In this document: positions 47,001 to 57,598 of the stretch, in pieces | Layout: each line of letters begins with the position of its first letter | How positions within the stretch are numbered: the stretch's first letter is position 1 | The notes under the pieces: generated by a model | Told to the model about the DNA's origin: nothing | Database searches by the model: none | The model's input: only the letters and a program-made list of their open reading frames with translations | DNA from: Laetiporus sulphureus 93-53 | Lineage: Eukaryota > Basidiomycota > Agaricomycetes > Polyporales > Laetiporaceae | DNA: 64,000 nucleotides | Direction of reading: 5' to 3' | Assembly (NCBI RefSeq): GCF_001632365.1 | Contig: NW_024468522.1 | Span: 569,489 to 633,488, forward strand | Made by a program: the position numbers and the translations under genes

Positions 47001-49076
47001 AGCGCTAACTTCCGCAATGTATCAATCATTACAGGTCTTAACGCACACCGCGACACTATTAATGAGATATGTACTCATCGCTTCGCATTGGACAACAATT
47101 TGGCTCTCACCAATTTTTACTCCATTGATCAGTGGTCCTCTGCTTCATCATCTGATTCAGTACGAGATGCACAACGCAAACATCGGTCGATCTGTGATCC
47201 TGCACGACGTTCTGACAAGATTCACAGTGAACTGCAAGACGTCCTCTGGTCTCTACCTCCTAATCTCACTGGTCATAGAGCGGGTATTCTGTCATTATGT
47301 CCCGGCATGCCTGTAATGCTGAAAAGCAATGAAGCCACTGAACTATGTGCTACGAATGGTGCTGAAGGGTATGTGTATAGCTGGGACTCTCATCGAGATG
47401 GTGATGGACATGACATTTTAGACACTCTCTTCGTTCGATTGAAATCACCCCCCCAGGCCGTTCAGATCGAAGGGCTCCCAGCCAATGTAATTGCATTGAC
47501 TCGGTCAAAGACACGAGTGAAATGTGTTCTACCGAATGACACATGTGTATATATTGACCGCTACCAGATCAATGTGCTGCCGAACTTCGCAATGACTGAC
47601 TTCGCTTCCCAAGGACGCACTCGCCCATTTAACGTGTGTCACCTGAAATATTGCAGAGGACATCAATCTTTGTATACCTGTCTGTCACGCAGTGCTTCAT
47701 TGTCTGGAATGTTAATTCTTGACGGTTTTGATACTTCCAAATTGACAGGAGGTATTAATGGTGACTTGCGTCGTGAATTCCGTGAGCTGGAGATTCTAGA
47801 TGAAATCGGACAGTTGCGACTACGAAATGAGCTACCAACATCTGTTGTCGGATGCACCAGATCGTCTTTGGTTCGCTCGTTCCAATCTACATTCGGGCTT
47901 CGATATGTTCCACCTACCGTACCAGCAGCTCTCGATTGGCACAACAGCCCTGTGGGTTCGTTGATGCCTCCCTTGGAACCTGCCTCTTGGCGTCTTATCG
48001 AAAAGGAACACTGCGCCCAACCGACATCAGCTCGTCGTCGCAAGTCAACGGGAACTGTACTCACCACAGCCGGTCCGGCTTCAACACATGGAAATAAACG
48101 GCGTACTGAAGGCGACGATGCACTTTCTTCAGCTTCGAAACGCGGTCGTCCGAACTCAACATTACCTTCTGTTGGATGTTCAGCTAACGCAGCATCATCA
48201 TATGTCGCCACTGGGTTTAAGTGGGATGAGCAGAATTGGAGCTGTGCGTACGATGCGATGCTCTCCATTCTGTGGAATGTATTCCGTGACATCGGGGTCG
48301 ATCATTTCAGTCACTTCTCTGCATTCTACCCATCACTACAGGATATCGCATCCAGTTTCATACAATGTATATCGGATTGCCATCTCCTGGAAGTCGTCCG
48401 CAACAGGTTCTGTGATACTGTATCTGCCCAGCATCCGGAACGATTTCCACGCTCAGGCGCTCAAGAATGCGCGGTGCTTGATGTGGTGTCGACGTTGCTC
48501 ACATCGCATGCTGCGTTTGGCTACAGTTCCAGTACATGTTCTACTTGCAGCCCTACTTCTCCCTCTGTGCGTGAAAATCTGTCCTGTGCAGCATTTTCCA
48601 TCTACCCAAGTCACTGGGATCACCTTGACTCAAGACCTGACACTCAAACGACAACCGACTGTCTGCGGCTATTGCTGTACAATGCGAACGGCCCCCTGTG
48701 TCGCTCTTGTCATCGTCGTACATCCACGTCAGTTATCATTCAACGCCATCCCCCCCTTGTGGCCCTCGAAATCCAGCCTCAACGGTCCGTCGGTCAACCG
48801 AATATTGTGCTGCAACGAACCTGTACTCTGTCTACTGTCGCTGGAGATGTGGTATATAATCTAGTCGGTATTGTGTATGCTGGAGGCAGGCATTTCACCT
48901 CCAGGTACTTTGCACAAGACAATTCGGTGTGGTATCACGATGGGGCCCTCACCGGTAGAGCTTGCACATTGGAAACAAGCGAGAATGATGACTTCGATGT
49001 GCTACACGCGTATGGAAGGGAGGCGACAATTGCGTTGTACGCCATTCCCCCGTGCGTGCGATTTCCTCTCCTGTGA
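41095..49076 (+). pseudogene. Helitron Rep-helicase transposase with C-terminal cysteine protease, split by MITE
   Basis: Rolling-circle transposase of over 2,500 residues. Two short exons (41095-41131, 41196-41276) give a hydrophobic N terminus, then a long exon runs from 41337. The sequence has a DUF6570-like Cys-rich block (CAVCARLTLDKD). The HUH metal motif LHMHMLLW lies near 43987, and the two-tyrosine nicking motif AYITDYITK near 44560. The Walker A motif GGTGGTGKS is near 46113. At 46209 a MITE interrupts the APTG motif. Beyond it are IFGSTYHSVLGF, Walker B DIIVIDEVSM, AGDFGQLPP and YTCLSRS. Residues from about 48200 look like a ubiquitin-specific peptidase: Cys in NWSCAYDAML, His in GGRHFTSRYF. 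The 223-bp insertion shifts the frame by one. Confidence 0.85.
46209..46429. mobile_element. 221-bp MITE inside helicase gene
   Basis: Terminal inverted repeats start CATCAGGAAAACTCAAATC and end in the exact reverse complement. The dinucleotide GA lies on both sides (46207-46208, 46430-46431). Leaving out the element and one GA restores an unbroken APTG-SAAS helicase motif, so the empty site can be deduced. It has no coding capacity. A second copy lies at 55834-56053. Confidence 0.85.
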
Positions 49077-49524
49077 CAGTGAACTGAATGCAGAAGCGAT
49101 GCAGTGAGTGTTGTCATCATCATTGGTATGTTCTGTTCCCTCTCGCCTGTGATTGTGGTTTCCGTCATTGGTCACTGCTGTTTTCTCTGCTTTAACCTGG
49201 TTTTGGAATGTAGCTACATGTAACGTCTACCTTTTCTCGTACGCGTTTCATCCTGTTTGTGACCGCTGCTGTTCGCGTGACCACGCTAACGCGGTCTGTT
49301 GCATCAGGCACGCTCATTTACGCCGTGCTCCCCTATATCTTGTTAGCGCCCGAGAACACGACCTCCCGACAGTTTGCTTAACATCTTTCAACCGTTGCGC
49401 CCCTGAACTGTATACCACTCCTAAATGTTTCAGCAATTCACGTGGGTGTTGCTGGATATATAACAGCTCACGTTGGTCCCTATCCTTCCTGCGTCTCTTT
49501 CAGTTGTCTACAGCCCTCAGCACG
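49077..49524. other. Spacer between transposase and first cargo gene
   Basis: No gene supported. It holds the 3' flank of the transposase and the promoter of the next gene. Confidence 0.45.
49457..49463 (+). promoter_or_regulatory. TATA box of first cargo gene
   Basis: TATATAA within GGATATATAACAGC, 62 bp before the ATG at 49525. The gene therefore seems to have its own promoter. Confidence 0.5.
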
Positions 49525-50646
49525 ATGTCTTTCTTCACAGGTACGTGAACGTGTGCTATGGACCGTCCATCATCTAACGAAATTCAATCCTCAGCATCTA
49601 ACGGCCTTGCTCGTGATATGTGGCCTCACTACATTGGACGTCCGATTCACGACGTCGACACCATCGACACCCTCCCTCAGTCTCGTATAGTCCCTACCAG
49701 TATTGATGGGCTGTGCGACTGGGCAACTGTCATACCTGTTAGAGATTCTCGTCGCACTGGGGATCGTCGCTTTGTTCTAGTCCACTCACCCGTGCCCGAT
49801 AATGACGACGATGTCACTGTAGTATCTTTCCGTGTGCAGGGCATTGTTAAGAGTGCGATTCTTGCCACACTCGACAATTGGACCGGGTACGTTAACAAAG
49901 TGCTTTACCGCATTCGCTGCTGATCGCGTTCATTTTTAGAGAACCACGCAATTCTGTCCGCGCAATGCAGTCCGTCACATTGACATCTGGTGGCCACCAC
50001 ACTCCTTTCACCGCACAGATCGAAAATCTTGCGACCGTGGAGGAATACATCGCCTGTGTGCTCAATTCTGATCTAAAGCCCAGTCCACTCGCAAATGACC
50101 AGGAAGAGTTGACGTTGAAGAGGCGGGTGTTCACACGTGTACGTGTTCTTTCAATCTCCTCGCTTTGCTGCCAACTCTCATCTCCTTCAAAGGTTCACCC
50201 GACGCTCCACACCCCTCCCATCATACTCCGTTCCTCGGATGATCCTCAGGGCCAGGCCCGGAAGATCTCAAGACAGTGGGTCGTTTGCGACAAACTCACC
50301 GCTGCACGTCAAGTTCTCTCTCAGGGGACACTGTTGCAGTGTCCTCCCATTGCGGTCCGTCCCGGCGATTTCGTCGACGTAGGCTTCACCATGGAGGCAT
50401 CCGTTCAACGTTCTGGCAGAACGTCGATCGTTTCGGTTCACCTCGTGCTAGAGCACCTTGTACGTTTATTAAGTGCCGCAGAGCTGAAGGTCTATATGTC
50501 AGTCTTCCATGTTCATTGGTGTTGACGTCATGTCCACTTAGACCGTCGCCCTCGGCGCCATCGAAATCCCTCTTCGAACCAAGTATCGACGTGACAATGG
50601 CCTCATCGTTGCTGCCGACACTTCCATGGCGGACACTGATGAGTAA
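49525..50646 (+). CDS. Helentron cargo protein 1, unknown
   Basis: An intron-containing gene that I do not recognise. Exon 1 encodes only MSFFT; a 53-nt intron (49541-49593) joins it in phase to ASNGLARDMWPHYIGRP. The next exons read VVSFRVQGIVKSAILATLDN, then after an intron at about 49889 SVTLTSGGHHTPFTAQIENL. An intron at 50140-50191 leads to VHPTLHTPPIILRSSDD, and the block RPGDFVDVGFTMEASVQRSG follows. The last exon begins TVALGAIEIPLRTKY and ends MADTDE. Four introns with GT-AG ends and matching phases argue for a real gene. The alternating strand pattern around PGDFVDVGF recalls the segment LECTVTRWR of the gene at 51735, and an OB-like fold is a guess. Inside the element it is presumably replication-linked or captured cargo. 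Confidence 0.65.
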
Positions 50647-51216
50647 ATTTACTCTCTGCCCGACATTCCTCCATCGCTCGCTTCTCCGTTGTCATAATCG
50701 TGTGCGGACTTGTACTGCAGTTACGAACTTTCCCCCATCTTCACTCCGACATCGTTTACATGTACAGCATATGGACTGTTTCACCATCTTATTGTGCCCG
50801 CCGGACCTAGTATTGCTTGTGTTGTGCGTCGTTTGATGTATTACTACCTGACTTTGACTGTCAATTCTGTTCATAGTTTACTGCTGTTATGTTCTTCCTT
50901 GACCATAGTGCGTGAACTGTGGTGAACATTCTCCTGAATGAACTCTCCATAGCCCAGCTCCTGTCAATGCCTGCTGTCACCTGTTCATTGTATGCCCGAT
51001 CATCGCTTCTACATACTGTGCAAACCCATCGCTCTGCTAATTCGTCGCAACTGTAACCGAGCGCATGAACTTCACGTGGTCTGCAATCTGTAGTGCATTT
51101 GCTCTTCGAACGTCCTCCCTACCTCAACATCACCTTTTCCACAGACGAATAGTCACATACTCGACTTCTGCCATCTACCTCCTATCACACATGCCCAGAC
51201 AAATTGTACATAGCCA
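50647..51216. other. Spacer in the element
   Basis: Pyrimidine-rich on the plus strand. Short ORFs on both strands; none can be supported. Confidence 0.4.
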
Positions 51217-51645
51217 ATGGAAGTTGATGCGAACACAGCTCCTCCCCCTGTCAAGTTTTCACCCCCGTTTTCCACTGCACGGATCTGTCCATCTACATCA
51301 CGGACATGCCACCCCGTGCATGTTTTGGTGCATGTGTACTCCTCTCTTGTCTTGCTCGGCACTCATCATCTGCGTATTAGCACTAAACATTAAGCCTTTT
51401 ATGCTTCACTACCGCCCCTAGGTACCAACACGCGCCTCCCTCTCCGACAATCTCTCGGTTCACATGACAACGTAAACAGCTCCTTTCCAGCCACGGTCCG
51501 CTTGTCCACCATATACCCTGTCACTCTCCACCACTCCGTATCTCATCGGCTCATCCGTCTCTGCAAAGCATTCCATCATGACGTGGACGGTGCCGTTATC
51601 GACTGTACATTGTATGGTCCTAATGCCTCCGCACGAATTGCATGA
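51217..51645 (+). CDS. Possible small cargo gene, strand uncertain
   Basis: On the plus strand two exons, joined by a short intron (about 51372-51421) in matching phase, give roughly 125 residues from MEVDANTAPPPVKF to YGPNASARIA. On the minus strand the same DNA is also open and reads MSCNSCGGIRTIQCTVDNG (51648 down to 51460) with a natural-looking composition. I cannot decide between them, and neither resembles a known family. The region is included because it lies between two better supported cargo genes. Confidence 0.3.
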
Positions 51646-51734
51646 CAAATATTAATGTAGAGTTTCTCCTATCGTCTCCTGTCCATAAATCTCTCAGCAC
51701 CCGTCTCCTACTCAGACGCGTATCTCATCCCATC

Positions 51735-53033
51735 ATGCCAGCTCCCAAACACCCCATCCCCGAAGACGCTGCTGAAATGGCTTCCCCTGCTAAACGGTAT
51801 GTATATATCGTCGTTTCTCCTCACATTACCTCCCAATATTATCCGTTACAGTACTACTAGAGCGTCCAACCAATCGGTTGAAGACAAATCCTCGCATGCG
51901 ACCGACACTCCAGTGTCGAATTTGCCTACCACTGGCACCACCTCCAACGCTATCAGTAAACAACCCGTCCGTGGACATACCACCACACAGACATCCACCG
52001 AAGCCATTGAACGTATTGATGCTGTTCATCCTCCCAATCCCATCCTGACTTCTGCCGCCGTCGATTCCACGTTGAACGACAACAACGTCGATGATACACA
52101 GTAGCAGCTCCTCTCTTTCATCTCCGTTATCACTGCACTAACTGTCTTTCAGGTCGTCGTCAGTCTCCACCACTGACGATGAGTCAGAAACGGATACTTC
52201 GGTTATCAGTATCGCAGGGTTCACTTACACACAGAAGTTTGCCAAGTCAGTTTCTCTTCTGAGTTGCAGCAACGTATGGACTGACGTGTGTTTGCAGGCG
52301 CATATCAAATCTTGGTGACTATGTCAGTATTGCACACAACATATACGGTATACGCAAACTGCCTGCATCCTCGACTTGGGGCGCTGGCATGAACGAGCCA
52401 ACCCTGTGTATCAACAACGAGCCCGTTGTCGTCTACATCGTCGGAGAGATCGTCAACTCATCCTTTCTTTTCACGCGTGAACCTAAGAAGCAAGCGACGA
52501 TGACCGTAAACCCTTTGCGCAGCATTGATCTCCACGCTGCGAACAGCCTCATCCGTCGCATCTCTGAATGGCGCGAAGGTGTGGATTAGTTACACTAACA
52601 TGAACCGAAACCATAATCTTTGCTCAGATGACAGCCCTCCGCCTACGACCATCACCACGGGTGTAAGACAGTCCAGGAAAGGCAAACGCGAGGGTGACTG
52701 GACGGTATGTTTACAGGGGTATACCCTGCACATGTCGCTAACGTACATCAGACCTCTCTGTTCAAGAACGTGTGGGACGCTAAGCGCACACTGCCCCCAA
52801 AAGAAGATGACTACTGACTAACCGTCGAAGGAATAGGGATCAATGACGTCGTCATGCTCGAATGCACCGTCACACGATGGAGGATTAACGCAGAAGGTAA
52901 AACACTGTACAACGGGTCGTGGCATCGCTGGAGGGCTGCTTTCGATTTCCGTAACATCTACCTACTGAAGGTTGGCCCCGACCCCGAGGACACTCTTCCG
53001 GATCCCATCGATGACTTCACACCGTCGCTGTGA
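51735..53033 (+). CDS. Helentron cargo protein 2, unknown, in-frame stop
   Basis: A spliced gene starting MPAPKHPIPEDAAEMASPAKR. Introns at about 51799-51850, 52101-52152, 52246-52297, 52581-52629 and 52706-52757 all keep phase. The first part is low-complexity, rich in Thr, Ser and Asn. Then come FTYTQKFAKRISNLGDYVSIAHNI, VVVYIVGEIVNSSF and SLFKNVWDAKRTLPP. A TGA at 52815-52817 stops the frame, but the same frame stays open for another 71 codons. That tail reads VVMLECTVTRWRINAEGK, WRAAFDFRNIYLLKVG and ends FTPSL. The tail looks like the natural C terminus, so the TGA is probably a recent nonsense change. Function unknown; a nucleic-acid-binding OB-like fold is possible. Confidence 0.6.
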
Positions 53034-53421
53034 ACTCACCACATGCTATTGTGTCTTATACAGCACCGTTTTCTGATGAACAATGACTTTTTTCTCCGAA
53101 CGCTTCCGTCGCACCATTGTACCTATTACTCTTCCCTGTACACTACCATATCTTTGGTGGACAATGACATGCTCCAATTTCACTGATCAAACACTCCTCG
53201 GTTTCACCCAGCCACGAAGTGTACCGCTGCACTCATACACCCACATCGCCTCCACTCAATACAACAACCACTGGAATCCAATTTCGCCAATACACGAGTA
53301 CACGGTCCATACCCAGACTCCCTTCACCGTCGTTCTCCCCGTATCACTCTCCCCGACTGTAATATACGACAACCCTAGAGCAAACATGTAAGCGCGTGCG
53401 ATCAACATCTCATCCCACTAC

Positions 53422-53811
53422 TCACCTCGTGGCCGCTCGGCATGCAAGACGTGCATCGCTTCCGTGCATATGTACCAAGCGGTTGAGATTCCGACCACAC
53501 CTGTATATCAACAGTTCTCCATGCCAGTCGATGTTCGTCAGCGCTGCCACTGCGGCATTCACCGGCAACTGCTCGTCGAGGGTGAATTGAACCACGAATT
53601 CCACCCATCGGCCACTTCCACCGCTGACTCGCACCTTCACCCTCGCCTCCCTAACAACCGACTGCCTACCGCTGGTAAGATCCTCTGACGCACGACCGAT
53701 ATCAATAGAAGCCACCCGTCGACCTTCTATCCTCCCCCTCACGACACAATGATCTACTTGAAGCATTGACGTCTTCGCAGCACTGTCTCGCTTGAATGCG
53801 TACCCACGCAC
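53422..53811 (-). CDS. Possible cargo gene 3, C-terminal exon
   Basis: A minus-strand open exon of 129 codons reading VVRGRIEGRRVASIDIGRAS, WVEFVVQFTLDEQLPVN, ALTNIDWHGELLIYRC and ending CRAATR. The LPVN...LT...W-G-LL-YR pattern reminds me of unnamed Agaricomycete proteins. Upstream exons probably lie within 53820-54140, where a frame reads VHPCSALARTPWWK, but they could not be joined cleanly. The opposite strand is also partly open, so this entry is tentative. Confidence 0.3.
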   Translation of the reverse strand: MRGYAFKRDSAAKTSMLQVDHCVVRGRIEGRRVASIDIGRASEDLTSGRQSVVREARVKVRVSGGSGRWVEFVVQFTLDEQLPVNAAVAALTNIDWHGELLIYRCGRNLNRLVHMHGSDARLACRAATR

Positions 53812-54426
53812 TTCACGTCGCTGTTACACATTTTCTGTAAGTCAGTTTGCACATGCGGCGAGCGGAACATACATAGAATTGAATTGTCTGTCGCATTCCA
53901 AACAGACCCATGGACCGAGTACGTGCCATTTCCTTCTGCAGCCTCCTCGATGGATCTTCCACCACGGTGTTCGCGCCAGTGCACTGCAGGGATGGACAAT
54001 CACAGTTACCCCTGTAAGCTTTTATCAACCATCTGCGATGCCTGTCCAAATCGTGACCGACCCCTAGAACGCACCCCCTCCCCCTTCCCCCCTTACGGGT
54101 CCTTTGCCCTTCACCCCAGACTCTCTCAAATACTCCTTCCATTCTCGCCCCTGTATCTCTACAGGCTAATCTTCAACAGACTAACTCGAACTCTTCTCTT
54201 ACCGAACCCCCCTTCTCCACTGATACATTGCATGGTTCATAACTCCCTCTCCAGCTTCTTGCCCGAATCCCAACGTCAACACACACTCCGACCCTGCGTG
54301 TTCAACTCTCACCTATTCAACCCGTTTCATACGATATGCCTGACCTCCCATTCCAGCGGTAAGCCTCCTGCGCCACCATATCTGTCATAATGTTCATCCA
54401 CAACCAGAATCCCCGCTGACGTCCGT

Positions 54427-55293
54427 TTGCACATGATGCAATGCATGGACATTTCTCAACTCTTGTCCTGGCGAGCTGTCGGCACCGTGGAGAAACAGCA
54501 GGTCCAGTTCGAGTTGCTGCAACGTGTTCGCAGTCTCCTACAGCCGATTACCTCGGATGTTGACGACTTCCGTGACATGCAACGTGAAACCGGCACCGTG
54601 ATATCCGGGTCCGTTGCGCTTCGCATACTAGACACCGACGCCGCATGGAAACCGAATGACTATGATCTGTACGTACGACATAGTCAGTGGGAGCGTGTCC
54701 TCCACTACCTGTGCACATTGAACGGCAATGTACTCGAAACCGTCATTGACGGCACAGGAGAGGAGACCTACGAGAGCCCTTATCCGTGGCTCAACCAGGG
54801 TATTGATCGTATGGCGAAAATCAGAGGACCGCACGCCAATATCGACCTCATGCGTAGCCGCAACGAATCCGCGTTGTATCCTATATGCTTTTTCTGGTCC
54901 ACTATCGTCATGAACATCCTCACCGCAGACGAAATCATCTCCGCATATCCGACTCACGTTCAGCAACACCGCGCGTTCTGCTCTCCCACTATCGAAGGCA
55001 CCCAGCTCGCAGCAAAAGCCAAATATGTCGAACGAGGATTCACCTTCTACGATGAAAACCAGCCATGTTGTCGTTGCTGGAGCTGCCCCAAGCGGCAACG
55101 TTTCTTTTTCGATGGCGGCTGCTTGAATATCACATTCGATAACGTAGGCATCCACTCATCCGAATCGTTGTCGGTCTCATGGCGCATGAGTGATTCACCG
55201 TGTGGTGACGCGTGTGCGGTTAGAGCGAAGGGACCGGTAGTATTCGCTGGATCAGCAGACGAGTTAACATCGACGTTCGACGGTGTATTGTAA
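54427..55293 (+). CDS. Nucleotidyltransferase-fold cargo protein
   Basis: A single-exon gene of 288 codons. The core reads VISGSVALRIL, then WKPNDYDLYVRHSQWERVL and later HANIDLMRS. This gives the GS, D-x-D and third Asp pattern of the nucleotidyltransferase fold. A Cys-rich stretch, CCRCWSCPKRQRFFFDGGC, follows, which may bind zinc. The start could be MHMMQCMDISQ or the later in-frame ATGs two to six codons on. Related proteins occur in mushrooms as unnamed ORFs. The reaction is unknown. It lies just inside the 3' end of the element, 20 bp before the 3' inverted repeat, so its own 3' flank overlaps the transposon terminus. Confidence 0.7.
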   Translation: MHMMQCMDISQLLSWRAVGTVEKQQVQFELLQRVRSLLQPITSDVDDFRDMQRETGTVISGSVALRILDTDAAWKPNDYDLYVRHSQWERVLHYLCTLNGNVLETVIDGTGEETYESPYPWLNQGIDRMAKIRGPHANIDLMRSRNESALYPICFFWSTIVMNILTADEIISAYPTHVQQHRAFCSPTIEGTQLAAKAKYVERGFTFYDENQPCCRCWSCPKRQRFFFDGGCLNITFDNVGIHSSESLSVSWRMSDSPCGDACAVRAKGPVVFAGSADELTSTFDGVL

Positions 55294-55312
55294 ACGTAAT
55301 TCATGGCTTTCC

Positions 55313-55341
55313 TTGTTATTTGGAACCGGCGCCCCGGCGCC
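55313..55341 (+). repeat. 3' inverted repeat and terminal hairpin
   Basis: TTGTTATTTGGAA (55313-55325) is the reverse complement of 40917-40929. Two bases later a perfect 6-bp stem GGCGCC with a CC loop follows, a terminator-like hairpin as at Helitron and Helentron 3' ends. CTAG comes 13 bases after it. Confidence 0.6.
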
Positions 55342-55358
55342 TCTTCAACCAAGTCTAG

Positions 55359-57598
55359 ATAGCACGCTGAGAGCACTGTGGCCCTTAAAGTCACGTGGGG
55401 ATTCGCACGCTGAGCGCTCTCGTTTGTAGTTTATAGCAATGCGAACCGTCATGAACGGTGAATTTTCTTACGCCTTGTTATTTCACCTTGCTGAAACGAG
55501 TCCTCCCGAATGTGAACGGCCTGACCTGCGCTTCGGGCGATGCAGGATCTTTTTGTATTCTTTTACTGCCAGCCCCTTTCGACTTTTCTGTACTGTTTTC
55601 GTATAAGGTTGCATTTATACACTCTGAATTCAGATCTTGGGAAATATATGCCGGTAGGTGTCGAGTTGCAGCCGGCTTCCTCAAGGAGACTCGAATGGTG
55701 CTTGCATGAGAGCCAGCAGTTACTCTTGAAGAATGGTGCGTCTTTCCGAGCTCGCATGTAGTCCATTTCCCTTCACTAGTCTATTCAGGAAATGAGTCGG
55801 GTCTATACTAGAGCCCTTCTTCAGAGCTCCTGGTATCAGGGAAACTCAAATCCGGCTTGAAACACTTTTATCCGCTTGCCGTCACCAAAAAAGACAGTAA
55901 GTTCGAGAAAGTCTCAGGACCTTCTTGTTTCGAATCTTTTTCTAGTTTGGAGGCTTCTTATTGTACACTTATTGGCTTGTACAAGCCATTACCAGCAAGA
56001 ACAAGTCAAAAAGGAGGTTCTCGAGCCACAAGTCGATCTGAGTTTTCCTGATGTGTGCTGGAATCGCGTTCTAATTGGAATGTTTGCAATAGTACGTCTG
56101 GCTTGCTCTTCTCATGAGCATCAACGTAGTGCTCATTATAATTTCATCAACGGTACGTGCGACGAATACCAGTTCTAAAGACTCCGCGGAAGATTTGATC
56201 AGACGCACTGTGCTTCACATGGGTGGTTCTAGTCTCGGGTGACCGAAGTACACGTAAGGCACGGTCGATGTCCTGACCTATCTTCTTAGCTTCTAGCGTC
56301 GCGACTTGAGGCTCATGTGATGCATATCAAGTAGGAACGTTCGGACTCCCACGGTTTTCCGAGCAGGCAGTCTTTGGAGAGTATCGCACGTTGCCAATGC
56401 TATGCATCCCTTCAATTCGAGGGAACCACTCGAGCACAATTCCAGCCATCGTTGAAAGGAACCTATGGACTTCTCACGTCAGAGCATCGGTACTCCACGA
56501 TTGCTTGACACTGCTTACGGCGTCGCTCATACGTCCTGCCAGCGTGCGAATTCCTCTGCGGCTTCAGCACCAAAGGTCTGCTCCTTGTCTGTCAAATCTG
56601 ATTGTGCGTCGCCAATTACGACATGACTACGTTAGGAATGCACTTGTGCGCTGACGGCGTCACCCAAGCAAATGATGTTGATGCTTAACGCTGCTATCTC
56701 GCCGAAAAGTCACTGCACCGAGCTATTGGCCTCGCGGTCGCGTTTTGCTAGACTGAGGAAGAATACGTGGATCCTCTCAATTTGATAGTTGCGAACGCCG
56801 TCAACTTGCATCGATTCGATAGAGGACCTCAACGATGCATCTATTTCTGATGTGCAGTGGATGTCCACTTCCGCAAGGACGCGATGCACAGGCTGAGCGT
56901 TGAAACGTTGACGTTGAGTGCCGAGCGCTGTTCAAGGAATCTGGCGAAGCTTGGTGCAAACGATCGTTATCGGCTGCCTATTTCAAATTTGCATCAGAAT
57001 TTATTGATGGTATGGTAGCCGCACAATCTGAAGAGCCGGCCGACAGTCTCGTGTTCACGGCCCCTCCATCCATCAATGGACCCAGCGCCCAGCGCCCGTA
57101 TATATCAGCGTTGACTCGAAATCTGTTCTCGTGGTGCATCGCCGAAACTCATAACTTCGGCTTACATGCTGTCTTCCCGAGCGCTGGCATTGTTGTAAGT
57201 GCATGTTTATGAGCATATGGCGCGTATGCAGCTCATGACTATACTTCACGGCCATCGGTTGCAGATGACATATGCGTTTGTACTTATATTCTGATAGATC
57301 ATCCGTCCGCAGTCAACAATTCGCCTACGGGTAGCACGACCACTGTGTTCTCTTATCTACGGTGATGACAGAACAAGCACGGCACCAATACCGTATGGCG
57401 TCCATTCTGCATCATGAGTCATGATGATCCATAACGGCCAACCTCTCACAAGTTTTCCCACTTCTTGCCTGATCATGGATCATCGGGATGCGCGCCTACA
57501 TCACACAATTGCAGCCAATACTAAGCCTACACCCAAGTACACCCATCCTCCACCCAATCCGCACAACCCATCGTCCTCTCAGCACGCATCCCTTCACC
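55359..57598. other. Gene-poor region with MITE copy
   Basis: No gene can be supported across 2.2 kb. It contains the second copy of the helicase MITE (55834-56053). The last 200 bases form the promoter of the iminopeptidase gene. Confidence 0.45.
55834..56053. mobile_element. Second copy of the helicase MITE
   Basis: 220 bp, clearly the same family as 46209-46429 throughout, with terminal repeats TATCAGGGAAACTCAAATC and GATCTGAGTTTTCCTGATG. More diverged and without an obvious target duplication, so older or recombined. Confidence 0.8.

Larger units (their letters stand above)
40917..55358 (+). mobile_element. Helentron/Helitron-like element with cargo genes
   Basis: A large candidate rolling-circle transposon. 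The 5' side carries TTCCAAATAACAA (40917-40929) and the 3' side its exact reverse complement (55313-55325). It is followed at once by a hairpin GGCGCC-CC-GGCGCC (55328-55341) and then CTAG at 55355-55358. Short inverted repeats near the ends, the 3' one just before a terminal hairpin, are typical of Helentrons. CTAG would also fit the CTRR end of a Helitron. Inside are a Rep-helicase transposase and several plus-strand cargo genes up to 55293. Exact end points are not proven: flanking bases do not show a clear AT or TT target. Confidence 0.65.

Noticed and set aside
49153..49548. 131-codon ORF upstream of cargo gene 1
   Set aside because: It covers the TATA box and start of the spliced gene in another frame, and its composition is Cys/Ser-rich without pattern.
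53083..54390. Several plus-strand ORFs in the 3' half of the element
   Set aside because: Pro/His/Ser-rich and of low complexity. They could not be joined with matching phases. The minus-strand exon 53422-53811 looked more protein-like and is listed as tentative.
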